Made by a program: the position numbers and the translations under genes. Under the pieces are notes generated by a model, which saw nothing but the letters and a program-made list of their open reading frames with translations, ran no database searches and had not been told where the DNA came from. Positions 1 through 7,922 of a stretch of 13,250 nucleotides of DNA are shown here, in pieces. The stretch spans positions 1 to 13,250 of the forward strand of contig CAYJOR010000067.1 of the NCBI GenBank assembly GCA_964371865.1, written 5' to 3'. This DNA is from CAYJAZ01 sp964371865. Its GTDB lineage: Bacteria > Desulfobacterota > Desulfovibrionia > Desulfovibrionales > Desulfovibrionaceae. The stretch's first letter is position 1; each line of letters opens with the position of its first letter.

Positions 1-2
1 TA

Positions 3-287
3 GCAGTTGAGCAAGTTGGAAAACGCATCGAAACTATTGAAGGCTTAAGTAAAAACGGAAAATTGCATCCAATCCAAGAAGCTTGGCTTGAAGAATATGC
101 GGCTCAATGTGGTTTTTGTTCACCTGGCTTTATTATGGTTACAAAAGCATTGCTTACAAAAAATCCTAATCCAAGTGAAGATGAAATAAAAGAAGCTATT
201 GCAGGCAATCTTTGTATCTGCGATAACTATGAGCACATTCTTGCGGCTATTCAAAGTGCAGCATCTAAAATGGCTAAAGGAGAGTAA
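3..287 (+). CDS. Molybdenum hydroxylase 2Fe-2S subunit, C-terminal part
   Basis: This is the end of the small iron-sulfur subunit of a xanthine dehydrogenase-type enzyme, which carries electrons from the Mo site to FAD. The reading frame is open to the left edge, so the N-terminal ferredoxin-like domain lies outside the window; 94 codons remain of a usual 150-170. The visible part is the all-helical C-terminal 2Fe-2S domain: CGFCSPG (cysteine codons at 108 and 117) and GNLCICDNY (cysteine codons at 213 and 219). These four cysteines match the CGFCxPG and CxC ligands of the family. The second motif is atypical, because most members read GNLCRCTGY. The stop is 2 bp before the large-subunit ATG, and that gene's ribosome site lies inside the end of this one, so translation is probably coupled. 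The family call is certain; the substrate is not. Confidence 0.93.
   Translation, partial: AVEQVGKRIETIEGLSKNGKLHPIQEAWLEEYAAQCGFCSPGFIMVTKALLTKNPNPSEDEIKEAIAGNLCICDNYEHILAAIQSAASKMAKGE
277..282 (+). promoter_or_regulatory. Ribosome binding site of the Mo-pterin subunit
   Basis: AAGGAG sits 7 bp before the ATG at 290 and inside the last codons of the small subunit. It fixes the start of the large subunit and suggests coupled translation. Confidence 0.75.
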
Positions 288-289
288 TA

Positions 290-2656
290 ATGAGTCGTTC
301 ACAGTCAATAGGTAAATACGTTAGACAAAAAGACGGTCGCGGAAGAGTTACCGGTGAAGCAAAATTCTATGCAGATACTACTTTCCCTAATATGTTGCAT
401 ACACGCATTCTCAGAAGCCCTTACCCAGCGGCAGATATCGTATCTATAGATACGAGCGCAGCGGAAGCTTATGAGGGTGTACACCTTGTAATGACACATG
501 AAAATTATCCACAAGCTTTCCGTAAATCACTTTACTATGTAGGTGATATCGTTGCAGCAGTTATTGCAAAAGATATGGATATAGCTGAAGAAGCTTTAGA
601 ACTAATCAAAGTTGAATATGAGAAAAAACCTTTCGTTTTAAGTGCAGAAGAAGCATCAAAAGAAGGTGCTGCTCAGGTTTTCGATCATGAACCTAACTAT
701 AAACATTGGCCTCACCATGCTGTTTTGAGCGATAGAGATCCTGAAACTCGTCTATTCAAAACAAAAACTCCGGCTGATCACAATGGCTTTGGCGACGTAG
801 AAAAAGGTTTTGCAGAAGCTGATTACATAATCGACCAAAAGAACTTAAAGTTTGCTTATTGTAAAGCGCCTGCTATGGAAACTCGTGGTTGCACCATGAA
901 TTATGATGGTTCAAAACTTCAAGTTTATACACACTCACAAGGCTTGCATGACGAAAAATATTCCTTGGCTAAAGCACTTGGAATAAGTTCTGATAAAATC
1001 AACTATGTATCTCCGTTTACAGGTGGTAGTTTTGGTGGTAAAAACCCACATGTTCTTGATAGAAACGTTTCAAGCCACTATCTTCTTATTGCCGGTTTCG
1101 CTTGTTTAGATTTGAAAAAGCCGGTGCAATGTATTTATTCGCGTGAAGAAGAAATGCTTTGTTCTTGGTCACGCGGTAGTGATGTTGATGTAAAAATTGG
1201 CTTTAAGAAAGATGGTACGCTTACCACTATGGACTATGTGCATCGTCAAGAAGTTGGTTCAGGTGGTGACGTTTGGCCATCTAAAAACGGCATGCTTTCA
1301 ACCGGTGCTGTTTTATACTCTCACAATTGTGAAAACAACCGTGCGCGTATTGCAAATATCAACACAAATAGATTTACCGCTCTTGGCTGGCAAGGTTACG
1401 GCGTGCCTGAATCAAACTTCGGTGTTGAAACAACAATGGATATGGCAGCTTATGGCTTAGGTATTGATCCTGTTGAAATTCGTAAGAAAAACTGCATGCG
1501 TCAATTTGATATTGATACAGGTTGGGATCCTCTTACCTATATTTCAGGTTACATTTCAGGTTCTGGCATTGAAGAATGTTTAGAACAAGGCGCTGAACAT
1601 GTTGGCTGGAATGAAAACTGGAAACATCCTGATGAAAAAAAATCACGTATACGTTCAGGTTTAGGTGTTGCAATTTTTGCTATGGGTGCAGGGCGTCCGG
1701 GTAAAGGAAACTCAACAGAAGCTATTGTAAAAATTTATCATGATGGTTCTGCTGCTTTAGTTTGTGCTTTAGCTGATATGGGGCAAGGTCAACATACAGT
1801 TCAATGCCAGCTTGCAGCTGAAGTATTAGGTATTCCTTATGAAAGAGTTGGTCTTGTTGCACATGATACGGACTCAACACCATTTGCAACTTTAGCAGCA
1901 GGTTCTTGCGGAACTTGGCTTCAAGGTTGGGCTACATATGAAGCAGCTAAAATTGCGAAAGGCAAATTGCTTGATTTGGCAGCAGAAGTTATGAACCGTA
2001 ATGCTGATGAACTAGAAACCGGTACTAATGGAGTTTTTGTTAAGGAAAATCCTGAAATTTGTATATCTTATCAAGAAGCTTTTGGTCCAATCGGTCACTA
2101 TGGCGGACCACATGAAGTTATTGGTCACTACGTAAACAATAATCCACATGATGGAACTTTGAAAGATGGAAATCCTCGTCACGTTCTTTTACCAAAAGAA
2201 AGAGGCGCTCAATTCATCAGCCTTGATGTTGATACAGAAACAGGTATGGTTTCAAATGTACGCATGACTATGGCTCAAAACGTTGGTAGAGCTTTGAACC
2301 CTAAAATCGTTGAAGGTCAATTATTGACTACTCGTCACGGTTTTGACAATGCTCTGCTTGGGAATGACTGTATAGTTGATAAGAAAAATGGTTGGCTTAT
2401 GACTCCAAACCTTGTTGACTACCGTTTTAGCACCGCTTTAGACTGCGATGTTGATCCACTTGTTTTAGAGATTTTTGATCCAAGTCACCCATTCGGTGCT
2501 TGTGCTTGTGGTGAAGGTGCGGCCTGTCCAACCCTTGCATGTTTCTCAAATGCAATTTACAATGCTTGCGGTGTGCGTTTAACCGAAACACCTTTTACAC
2601 CTGAAAAAATACTTGAAGGTCTTGGCAAAATTGCATCAAAGAAAAAGAAAGCATAA
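290..2656 (+). CDS. Molybdenum hydroxylase, molybdopterin-binding large subunit
   Basis: Catalytic subunit of a xanthine dehydrogenase/aldehyde oxidase-type hydroxylase, 788 residues, the usual length for stand-alone large subunits. The N-terminal a/b hammerhead domain covers about residues 15-130, followed by the two Mo-pterin-binding domains. Visible motifs are GGSFGGK (245-251), DMGQGQHT (496-503, the GQG pterin loop), a glycine-rich stretch AAGSCGT around C540, and GACACGEGA with E742 in the place of the general-base glutamate of the family. The active-site arginine loop, often RGFGxPQ, reads WQGYGVPE (367-374), so the substrate pocket may differ. There is no in-frame stop and no selenocysteine codon, so any selenium would be a labile Mo ligand, as is known for enzymes that need YqeB and YqeC. 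The FAD subunit follows after 33 bp. Purine, nicotinate and aromatic acyl-CoA substrates are all possible. Confidence 0.93.
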   Translation: MSRSQSIGKYVRQKDGRGRVTGEAKFYADTTFPNMLHTRILRSPYPAADIVSIDTSAAEAYEGVHLVMTHENYPQAFRKSLYYVGDIVAAVIAKDMDIAEEALELIKVEYEKKPFVLSAEEASKEGAAQVFDHEPNYKHWPHHAVLSDRDPETRLFKTKTPADHNGFGDVEKGFAEADYIIDQKNLKFAYCKAPAMETRGCTMNYDGSKLQVYTHSQGLHDEKYSLAKALGISSDKINYVSPFTGGSFGGKNPHVLDRNVSSHYLLIAGFACLDLKKPVQCIYSREEEMLCSWSRGSDVDVKIGFKKDGTLTTMDYVHRQEVGSGGDVWPSKNGMLSTGAVLYSHNCENNRARIANINTNRFTALGWQGYGVPESNFGVETTMDMAAYGLGIDPVEIRKKNCMRQFDIDTGWDPLTYISGYISGSGIEECLEQGAEHVGWNENWKHPDEKKSRIRSGLGVAIFAMGAGRPGKGNSTEAIVKIYHDGSAALVCALADMGQGQHTVQCQLAAEVLGIPYERVGLVAHDTDSTPFATLAAGSCGTWLQGWATYEAAKIAKGKLLDLAAEVMNRNADELETGTNGVFVKENPEICISYQEAFGPIGHYGGPHEVIGHYVNNNPHDGTLKDGNPRHVLLPKERGAQFISLDVDTETGMVSNVRMTMAQNVGRALNPKIVEGQLLTTRHGFDNALLGNDCIVDKKNGWLMTPNLVDYRFSTALDCDVDPLVLEIFDPSHPFGACACGEGAACPTLACFSNAIYNACGVRLTETPFTPEKILEGLGKIASKKKKA

Positions 2657-2678
2657 GCGATCTTTATAAAGAAATTAT

Positions 2679-2684
2679 AAGGAA
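2679..2684 (+). promoter_or_regulatory. Ribosome binding site of the FAD subunit
   Basis: AAGGAA lies 5 bp before the ATG at 2690 and supports that start. Confidence 0.6.
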
Positions 2685-2689
2685 AAAAA

Positions 2690-3661
2690 ATGAAACGTTT
2701 TACACATATACAAGCTGAAAGCCTAGATCATGCAGTTCAATGCTTACAAGAATATAAAGATTCTTCTTTTGTTGTTGCAGGTGGCAGTGATTTAATGGGT
2801 TGCCTTAAAGATTCATTATGGATGCAATATCCTGAAGCAGTAATCAATCTAAAATCAATTGAAGGTCTTAATTATATAAAAGTAGAAGATAGCGTTTTAG
2901 AAATTGGTGGACTTACCACTCTTTCAGAAATTGCTGAATCAAGTGTTGTGAAAGATTTTGCCCCTGCATTAGCAGAAGCAGCAAGAAAAACAGCTTCACC
3001 TCTTCTTAGAAATATAGGCACAATTGCAGGTAACATTTGTCAAGAAAACCGTTGCTGGTATTATAGATATCCTAATAAATTAGGTGGTAGAATTGAATGT
3101 GTTCGTAAAGGTGGCAAAAGATGTCTTGCTGTGCCAGGTGAACATCGTTATCACTCAATTTTTGGTGCTGTAAAAGGTTGTATTGCAGTAAATCCTAGTG
3201 ATACTGCGCCTGCTCTTATTGCATTAAAAGCGAATATCAAAACTACAAAACGTGTTATCCCTGCTGATGAGTTTTTCTCAGCTTCAAATGGTCAAGGTTC
3301 AACCGTTTTAGATAGAGATGAAATTGTTGTATCCATAAGCATAGCAGAAAGATTTTCAAGAAGTATTTTCCAAAAAATCGCTTTAAGAAAATCTATCGAC
3401 TTTGCTATCTTGAACTGTGCTATAGCTGTAAAGGAAAGCGCAGGTAAAGTGCAAGAAATTCGCATTTGTCTAAATGGAGTTCATAATAATCCAAGAAGAT
3501 GCGTTGAAGTTGAAGAAGCACTTATTGGTGAAAGTTTAACTGAAAATGTAGTGAAAGAAGTATGCGAACTTGTAACTAAAGATGCAAAACCGCTTATTCA
3601 GAACATCTACAAAGTACAAATGGCTAAAACAATTGTAAACGATTGTTTACTAGCTTTGTAA
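2690..3661 (+). CDS. Molybdenum hydroxylase FAD-binding subunit with four-Cys insert
   Basis: Medium subunit, 323 residues, CoxM-like FAD domain (PCMH fold) followed by the CO dehydrogenase flavoprotein C-terminal domain from about residue 215. The flavin-binding motifs AGGSDLM (30-36) and RNIGTIAGNI (107-116) are clear. Between the FAD domain's NI motif and the NPSDTAPAL segment lies an insert with C122, C137, C145 and C164; a further cysteine, C117, precedes it. In 4-hydroxybenzoyl-CoA reductase the b subunit has an insert at this place whose four cysteines hold an extra [4Fe-4S] cluster, and the spacing here is similar except for about ten added residues before the last cysteine. A fourth redox centre is therefore a reasonable inference. 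The gene completes the three-subunit enzyme and is followed by a hairpin. Confidence 0.92.
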   Translation: MKRFTHIQAESLDHAVQCLQEYKDSSFVVAGGSDLMGCLKDSLWMQYPEAVINLKSIEGLNYIKVEDSVLEIGGLTTLSEIAESSVVKDFAPALAEAARKTASPLLRNIGTIAGNICQENRCWYYRYPNKLGGRIECVRKGGKRCLAVPGEHRYHSIFGAVKGCIAVNPSDTAPALIALKANIKTTKRVIPADEFFSASNGQGSTVLDRDEIVVSISIAERFSRSIFQKIALRKSIDFAILNCAIAVKESAGKVQEIRICLNGVHNNPRRCVEVEEALIGESLTENVVKEVCELVTKDAKPLIQNIYKVQMAKTIVNDCLLAL

Positions 3662-3692
3662 GTTCACACTGCATAACAAGCTGTTAAGGTAT

Positions 3693-3742
3693 AAAGTCTA
3701 TTTCTCAAAAACAAAATTCTTGCATTTGAGGAATAGACTTTT
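3693..3742 (+). terminator. Hairpin after the hydroxylase genes
   Basis: A 17 bp stem, AAAGTCTATTTCTCAAA at 3693-3709 with its complement at 3725-3741 (one G-T pair), closes a 15 nt loop. Only four T residues follow the right arm, so it may terminate partly and set a lower level for the transporter genes, or act as an RNA-stabilising 3' end. The rest of 3662-3840 holds only AT-rich spacer; no convincing promoter was found for the next gene, although TTTGTT at 3789 and TACATA at 3810 are a weak possibility. Confidence 0.6.
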
Positions 3743-3840
3743 CTACAAAAGATGCTAAAATAACTCAAACTTCTAATTAATAGTGTGGTTTGTTGCAAAA
3801 ATATAAAACTACATAGGTAAGAAGAGTAAAAGGGGTGCTT

Positions 3841-4107
3841 ATGAAAATTTCAAAAGCAGAAAAAATTTGGCTTATAGCAGTAATTGTATTTTACGCTCTT
3901 TATAATTTTCCTTTCTTCCCAGTTTACGGTGATAGTAATGGATTAATTTTTCATGGTTTATTTACACTTATTCCTTTATGGATTTGTGTTTTTGTAGGCG
4001 TTTATTTTGTAAATAAGTCTCAGCCTTTACGTGATGAAAAAGAAATTGCTGAAGAAGAAAAGCATCAAGACAGTATCTACTCAGAATTACAAAATAATGA
4101 TAAATAG
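3841..4107 (+). CDS. Small two-helix membrane protein, probable symporter partner (DUF3311/YhdT-like)
   Basis: An 88-residue protein with two hydrophobic segments (about residues 7-25 and 35-57) separated by a short polar turn, then a charged, Glu- and Lys-rich tail of about 28 residues. Small two-helix proteins of this shape (DUF3311, YhdT, YjcH classes) are typically encoded just before a sodium:solute symporter, as here, with 14 bp between the genes. The start was placed at ATG 3841 rather than the GTG at 3835 because AGGGG (3831-3835) lies at a proper distance from the ATG but overlaps the GTG. The role is probably assembly or stability of the symporter. The exact family is uncertain; the partnership is well supported by position. 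Confidence 0.75.
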   Translation: MKISKAEKIWLIAVIVFYALYNFPFFPVYGDSNGLIFHGLFTLIPLWICVFVGVYFVNKSQPLRDEKEIAEEEKHQDSIYSELQNNDK

Positions 4108-4121
4108 AGAGGGGAATTTAT

Positions 4122-5645
4122 ATGCTATCATCTTCAACAATTTGGATTTCTCTTTTTTGTTATATATGTTTTCTAGCAGCTATGGCTTTTTATGTAGTTA
4201 GTAAAGAAAAAAATATTTCTGAGAAACAGCTTTTTACCCCTAAAATTCCATGGCCTGTATTGGTGATGACCTATGTTGCATCACTTATGAGTGTTTGGGT
4301 TTTCTTTGCTGGACCGGGTGCTTATTATCGAGGAGGGATTGGTTATTGGCTTTCTGAGCTTAGTTATATTCCACTTTTTCCTATCATTGCGCACTTTACA
4401 ATGAATAAAGTTTGGCTTCTGAATAAGGTAAATAATGATAATTTTGTTACGCCGGCTGATTTTTATGCTGAACGTTTCCCAAGTAAAACTTTACGTGTAA
4501 TTCTTGGACTTTTATTCCTACTTACTTCATTTCCTTATATTTCTTCTGTATTAATGGCTGTTGGCCAAGCGGCACAATTCGCAACTGACGGTGATATTTC
4601 ATATAAACTTGCTGTTTTGGTTGCAGGTATTGGTACAACAATATTCGTGAGCATTGGCGGCACAAAATCAGCAGCTATGGCAGATACTATTCAAGGTCTT
4701 ATATTTATTTCGTTACTATGGGCTATTGTTGGTATTTGTGTTGGTATTGGTTTTCCGCAAAATGGTTTGAACCCAATAGAAGTTTTACAAGAAAAAGCAC
4801 CGGCGTTTTTCTCATATCCTGGGCCTGATGCGTGGGTGAGCTATGGAAGTAGATTTGGTTATCCTTTCTCTTGCGCAATTGGTTGGACTATTATGCTTCC
4901 GCATGTTTTTGTGCGTTCTGGTTATTTTGGTGATGGATTAAAAGCACAAAGACGTCTTTTCTATTTTGCTCCTGTTTTACAGGCAATTGTTTGGACAGGT
5001 ACTATGGGGATTGGTTTGCTTGGTTTAGCATTTTTCCAAAACTTAGCAAATTCTCAAACTGAGCTATTAGTGCCATATCTTATTACAAATGTTGTTAGCA
5101 CAGCAAGCCCTTATCTTGCTTATGTTTTGATGATTGGCTTTTTTGTAGGAACATGTGCTGTAGGTATTTCAACTGCAAATGCTTTCCTTTCTGTAAGTGC
5201 ATCTATTATTTCAATTGATTTTATTAGAAAAACTTTCAATATTAATATAGCCTGTGAAAAAAAATCAATTGTGAATAGGACTATTATTTTTATTATTGGT
5301 ACATTCTCAACTATCTTAGCACTCTATCCGCCTGATCTTATTTTTACACTTATAATGTTTGCTATTGCTATAGTAATGCCACTATTTCCTATATTAGTTT
5401 TTGCTATTTATTGGAAAAAATCAACAACTCAAGGTGCAATTTCGGCGTCTATTGTTGGTGCGGTAATAGTTTTGCTCACTTATTTTGTGTTTGACTTAGG
5501 TAATACATGGTATGGTGCATTTGGTCTTATAGGGTCAGCAGTCACAATGTATGTTGTGAGCTTGTTTACTAAAGATTCATCAACAACTGCTGATAAATTC
5601 TATGCTGATTTAGAAAAAGCACACAAAAAATATTATCTTGCCTAA
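4122..5645 (+). CDS. Sodium:solute symporter (SSS family)
   Basis: A 507-residue inner-membrane protein with about 13 hydrophobic segments, starting with a helix at about 7-27, the usual size and layout of the SSS family. The signature region GGTKSAAMADTIQG begins at G179 (D188), which matches the GGxxxxxxTDxxQ stretch of sodium symporters, although the usual Thr before the Asp is Ala here. A second stretch, GTCAVGISTANAFLSVSAS, resembles the sodium-site helix 8 of the family. A strong GAGAGGGG ribosome site precedes the ATG. The gene lies behind the hydroxylase genes and ends in a terminator, so it most likely imports that enzyme's substrate or a related organic acid or base. Substrate specificity cannot be read from the sequence. 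Confidence 0.9.
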   Translation: MLSSSTIWISLFCYICFLAAMAFYVVSKEKNISEKQLFTPKIPWPVLVMTYVASLMSVWVFFAGPGAYYRGGIGYWLSELSYIPLFPIIAHFTMNKVWLLNKVNNDNFVTPADFYAERFPSKTLRVILGLLFLLTSFPYISSVLMAVGQAAQFATDGDISYKLAVLVAGIGTTIFVSIGGTKSAAMADTIQGLIFISLLWAIVGICVGIGFPQNGLNPIEVLQEKAPAFFSYPGPDAWVSYGSRFGYPFSCAIGWTIMLPHVFVRSGYFGDGLKAQRRLFYFAPVLQAIVWTGTMGIGLLGLAFFQNLANSQTELLVPYLITNVVSTASPYLAYVLMIGFFVGTCAVGISTANAFLSVSASIISIDFIRKTFNINIACEKKSIVNRTIIFIIGTFSTILALYPPDLIFTLIMFAIAIVMPLFPILVFAIYWKKSTTQGAISASIVGAVIVLLTYFVFDLGNTWYGAFGLIGSAVTMYVVSLFTKDSSTTADKFYADLEKAHKKYYLA

Positions 5646-5672
5646 GAGTTCTGTATAGTTATCTTAGAGATG

Positions 5673-5723
5673 GGGGAACCATGTTTTTGAATTAAAAACA
5701 AGGTTTCCCTTTCTATCTTTTTG
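5673..5723 (+). terminator. Rho-independent terminator after the symporter
   Basis: GGGGAACC-A-TGTTTTT (5673-5688) pairs with AAAAACA-A-GGTTTCCC (5694-5709), with one A-A mismatch, one G-T pair and a 5 nt loop. T-rich sequence follows on the plus strand (TTTCTATCTTTTT). On the minus strand no T run follows, so this serves the plus-strand genes. Confidence 0.85.
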
Positions 5724-5728
5724 ATGCT

Positions 5729-7111
5729 CTAAGCAGAGTAAAAATTGTAGGAATTAAGGCGATTTGAACCTAGTACAAAACCTTTGAAGGTTTTAGGGAG
5801 CTTATCTTTTTGCTTGATGAGACTCTTTATAAGTACAAGAGCATTACTATATGCAGGTTCAGATTCTTTATAATTTAAGAATAGGATATGTTCGTAGGGC
5901 GCAAGTTTGGAAAAGTAACCGTTTTCAAGAAGTAAGAGTTCCTGTAGGATTTCTAAAGATAGAGTTGTCTTTTGTAATCTTTCTTCAAGTAGTTCTGGAC
6001 GATGCGTTTGCGATTGTACATCTTTATCAATACAACTTATATCAATAACAGCTATTACCAAATCTGATGTAGTTGGAATAGAGGGTTCGTTTTGCTTATG
6101 TACTTTAAAGCTTTTTGATTTTGCTCCATCAGCTTCAATAAGCAAAAGCGAATTTGAAAAAAATGAAAAATCAAGATTATCGAACTCATCACAATAAAAG
6201 CCAAACAATTTATTTTCGGAATTTACTCCTTTAGCGAGTAGAGGAGTACAAAGGGTTTCCTCGTTTAATAATTCCGATATACTTGAGGATAAGCAATTGT
6301 TTTCTTGATTATTGCATAAGCTTATAGAAACAAAATCAGGGGCTTTGTTCCACATTTTTGTGGTTGTAGAAATAATACATTTTCGGTGATTTTGTTGCAT
6401 AGACTTTGCTATACTCCAAATTAACGAAGTTTTACCTCCTGCTCCAATGAATGAAACTTTTTGTTTTATCTTTAAAAAGTTATGCCACGAAAAAGCAGAG
6501 GGTAGGAGTTCTTCATAAGCTTCTGTAGTATCAATATCTTTAAAAATTAAAGAATTGGTAAAATAAACTTTATGTATTTTATTTGCATATTTTTCAAGTA
6601 ATTCTCTTGCACCTAAATCTTTTTCGAGCATAAGTAACTCTTGATTATACTTAGCAGAAAAAAGTACAGGATTTTTTCGCTTCTCCATAAGGTAAGGAGC
6701 TATAATTTCAGCTTTTGTCTGATAAAAAGTATTGCAGATTTCATTGATTGCTTGACTGTCAAAAAATATTTGATCCGCAAGAAGAAAAAGATTTGCTTGA
6801 CTTCTTTTATCTGCGTGCTCTACTCCAAGCCGTAAAGAGGCAGACATGCCTTGCATAGCTTCTTCATTAATTACAATGGTAAGTTTATCTTGTAAATCAT
6901 CAGGGAAAAGTGATTTATATTCGTAGCATACATCTTTGTACCTTTGTTGAATAACAAGAATCACCTCAGTGAGAGATGATAAAAGAGCATTTTTCAATAC
7001 TTGAAATAGAAGTCCTTTTCCTTGCCAGTCGAGCATGAGTTTATCACACTTTGCACGCCTGCCAAAGCCTGAAGCGAGTATTATTCCTGTAATAAAATTT
7101 TTGTTAGACAT
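5729..7111 (-). CDS. yqeC: Fusion of MocA-like nucleotidyltransferase and selenium-cofactor protein YqeC
   Basis: A 460-residue cytoplasmic protein with two domains. Residues 1-205 are a MobA/MocA-type nucleotidyltransferase: the nucleotide-binding loop GIILASGFGRR with K24, and LADQ (111-114) with the metal-binding aspartate. This class attaches CMP or GMP to molybdopterin. Residues 215-460 match YqeC: a P-loop-like GAGGKTS (223-229), TTTKMW (249-254), EADGAKSK (326-333), NEPSIP (341-346) and HRPE (370-373). YqeC and YqeB are needed for the labile selenium cofactor of molybdenum hydroxylases. In many genomes the two functions are separate genes; here they are one chain, joined by a short linker (about 203-215). 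The gene starts 4 bp after yqeB and ends next to the transporter terminator. The domain calls are firm; the nucleotide used (CTP is likely) is inferred. Confidence 0.9.
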   Translation of the reverse strand: MSNKNFITGIILASGFGRRAKCDKLMLDWQGKGLLFQVLKNALLSSLTEVILVIQQRYKDVCYEYKSLFPDDLQDKLTIVINEEAMQGMSASLRLGVEHADKRSQANLFLLADQIFFDSQAINEICNTFYQTKAEIIAPYLMEKRKNPVLFSAKYNQELLMLEKDLGARELLEKYANKIHKVYFTNSLIFKDIDTTEAYEELLPSAFSWHNFLKIKQKVSFIGAGGKTSLIWSIAKSMQQNHRKCIISTTTKMWNKAPDFVSISLCNNQENNCLSSSISELLNEETLCTPLLAKGVNSENKLFGFYCDEFDNLDFSFFSNSLLLIEADGAKSKSFKVHKQNEPSIPTTSDLVIAVIDISCIDKDVQSQTHRPELLEERLQKTTLSLEILQELLLLENGYFSKLAPYEHILFLNYKESEPAYSNALVLIKSLIKQKDKLPKTFKGFVLGSNRLNSYNFYSA

Positions 7112-7115
7112 GAAA

Positions 7116-7922
7116 TTATTCGTTAGTTGGATAGATTTTTTTACGAAGAAGAGTCTCTAAAACAGCGCCTCCAAGGCTTAGACCTTTATCTGAAACTGTT
7201 TTACAATATTCTTTTACAAGGCGTGGATCTATATCACCGATTTTATATCTTGGTGTTACTTGTAAACCATCGTGTAAAGCTCCGCGTAGAGTTCCGTCGA
7301 TTGTTGCATAAATCACATCTTCTTGATTATCATTGGTGATTTTTCCTAATGAGTCACCTTTTTTTACGTAATCTCCAATATTTACATTCCAAGAAATAAC
7401 CCCAGCACATGATGCACGTAATACTCTTTCAGATGTATAGCCACAAACTTCTGCTGGAGCAGGGGTGTTAGCTATAGCTTTTCCTTCATAAATACAGGTG
7501 CCTAAATAATGTCCACGTAAGGTTTCAATAACAACATCAACGTCATCAGGAGCGGAAAATCCTGGTCCAAGTGCAATTGTGTAGTAAGCTTTATTTTTGT
7601 ATGTGCCAATATTTTTTTTAGCTAAAATAGCATCTATCAAAGCTCTTGGTTTTACTGATAAAATATCTTCGGCACTTACGTCTGTAAGAATGGGAATAAT
7701 ACCTTTTTCAAGAAAGCTTTGATAATTATTTAAATTTGCTTTTGCAGATGTTACTTCTTCCACTTGCTGTGTGCCTGTAAAAACAGCTTCTCCAAAGGAA
7801 ACTGTACGACGAACCATGGTCGGTTTAGCAATATCTGACATTATAACTTGATAGCCTGCTCTGTGTAGACGTAAAGCAACTCCGCTTGCTAAATCGCCTG
7901 CACTTTTAATAAAAATCGGCAT
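7116..7922 (-). CDS. yqeB: Selenium-dependent molybdenum hydroxylase maturation protein YqeB (EF2563 family)
   Basis: A 268-residue protein of the EF2563/YqeB family, a genomic marker of selenium-dependent molybdenum hydroxylases. The N-terminal Rossmann-like part shows IKSAGDLASGVALRLHRAG (5-23) and RRTVSFGEAVFTG (38-50), both characteristic of the family, followed by ALGPGFSAP and the DVVIETLRGHYLG stretch (117-141). The C-terminal part from about 168 contains GVISWNVNIGDYVKKGDSLG, which looks like a biotinyl/lipoyl-type barrel-sandwich segment. AGGAGA lies 4 bp before the ATG (complement of 7927-7932). It is the first gene of a two-gene minus-strand operon with the MocA-YqeC fusion and faces the hydroxylase genes convergently. 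Its biochemical activity is not established; a role in inserting or making the selenium ligand is the accepted idea. Confidence 0.93.
   Translation of the reverse strand: MPIFIKSAGDLASGVALRLHRAGYQVIMSDIAKPTMVRRTVSFGEAVFTGTQQVEEVTSAKANLNNYQSFLEKGIIPILTDVSAEDILSVKPRALIDAILAKKNIGTYKNKAYYTIALGPGFSAPDDVDVVIETLRGHYLGTCIYEGKAIANTPAPAEVCGYTSERVLRASCAGVISWNVNIGDYVKKGDSLGKITNDNQEDVIYATIDGTLRGALHDGLQVTPRYKIGDIDPRLVKEYCKTVSDKGLSLGGAVLETLLRKKIYPTNE

Noticed and set aside
290..2656. Selenocysteine (UGA) in the molybdenum subunit
   Set aside because: The frame is open without any in-frame UGA, so selenium, if used, would be a cofactor ligand rather than selenocysteine.
3835..3840. GTG start two codons upstream of the small membrane protein start
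   Set aside because: The Shine-Dalgarno bases overlap this GTG; ATG 3841 has the proper spacing.
5851..6048. Plus-strand open frame opposite the YqeC domain
   Set aside because: It is antisense to recognisable YqeC sequence and has no ribosome site or family resemblance.
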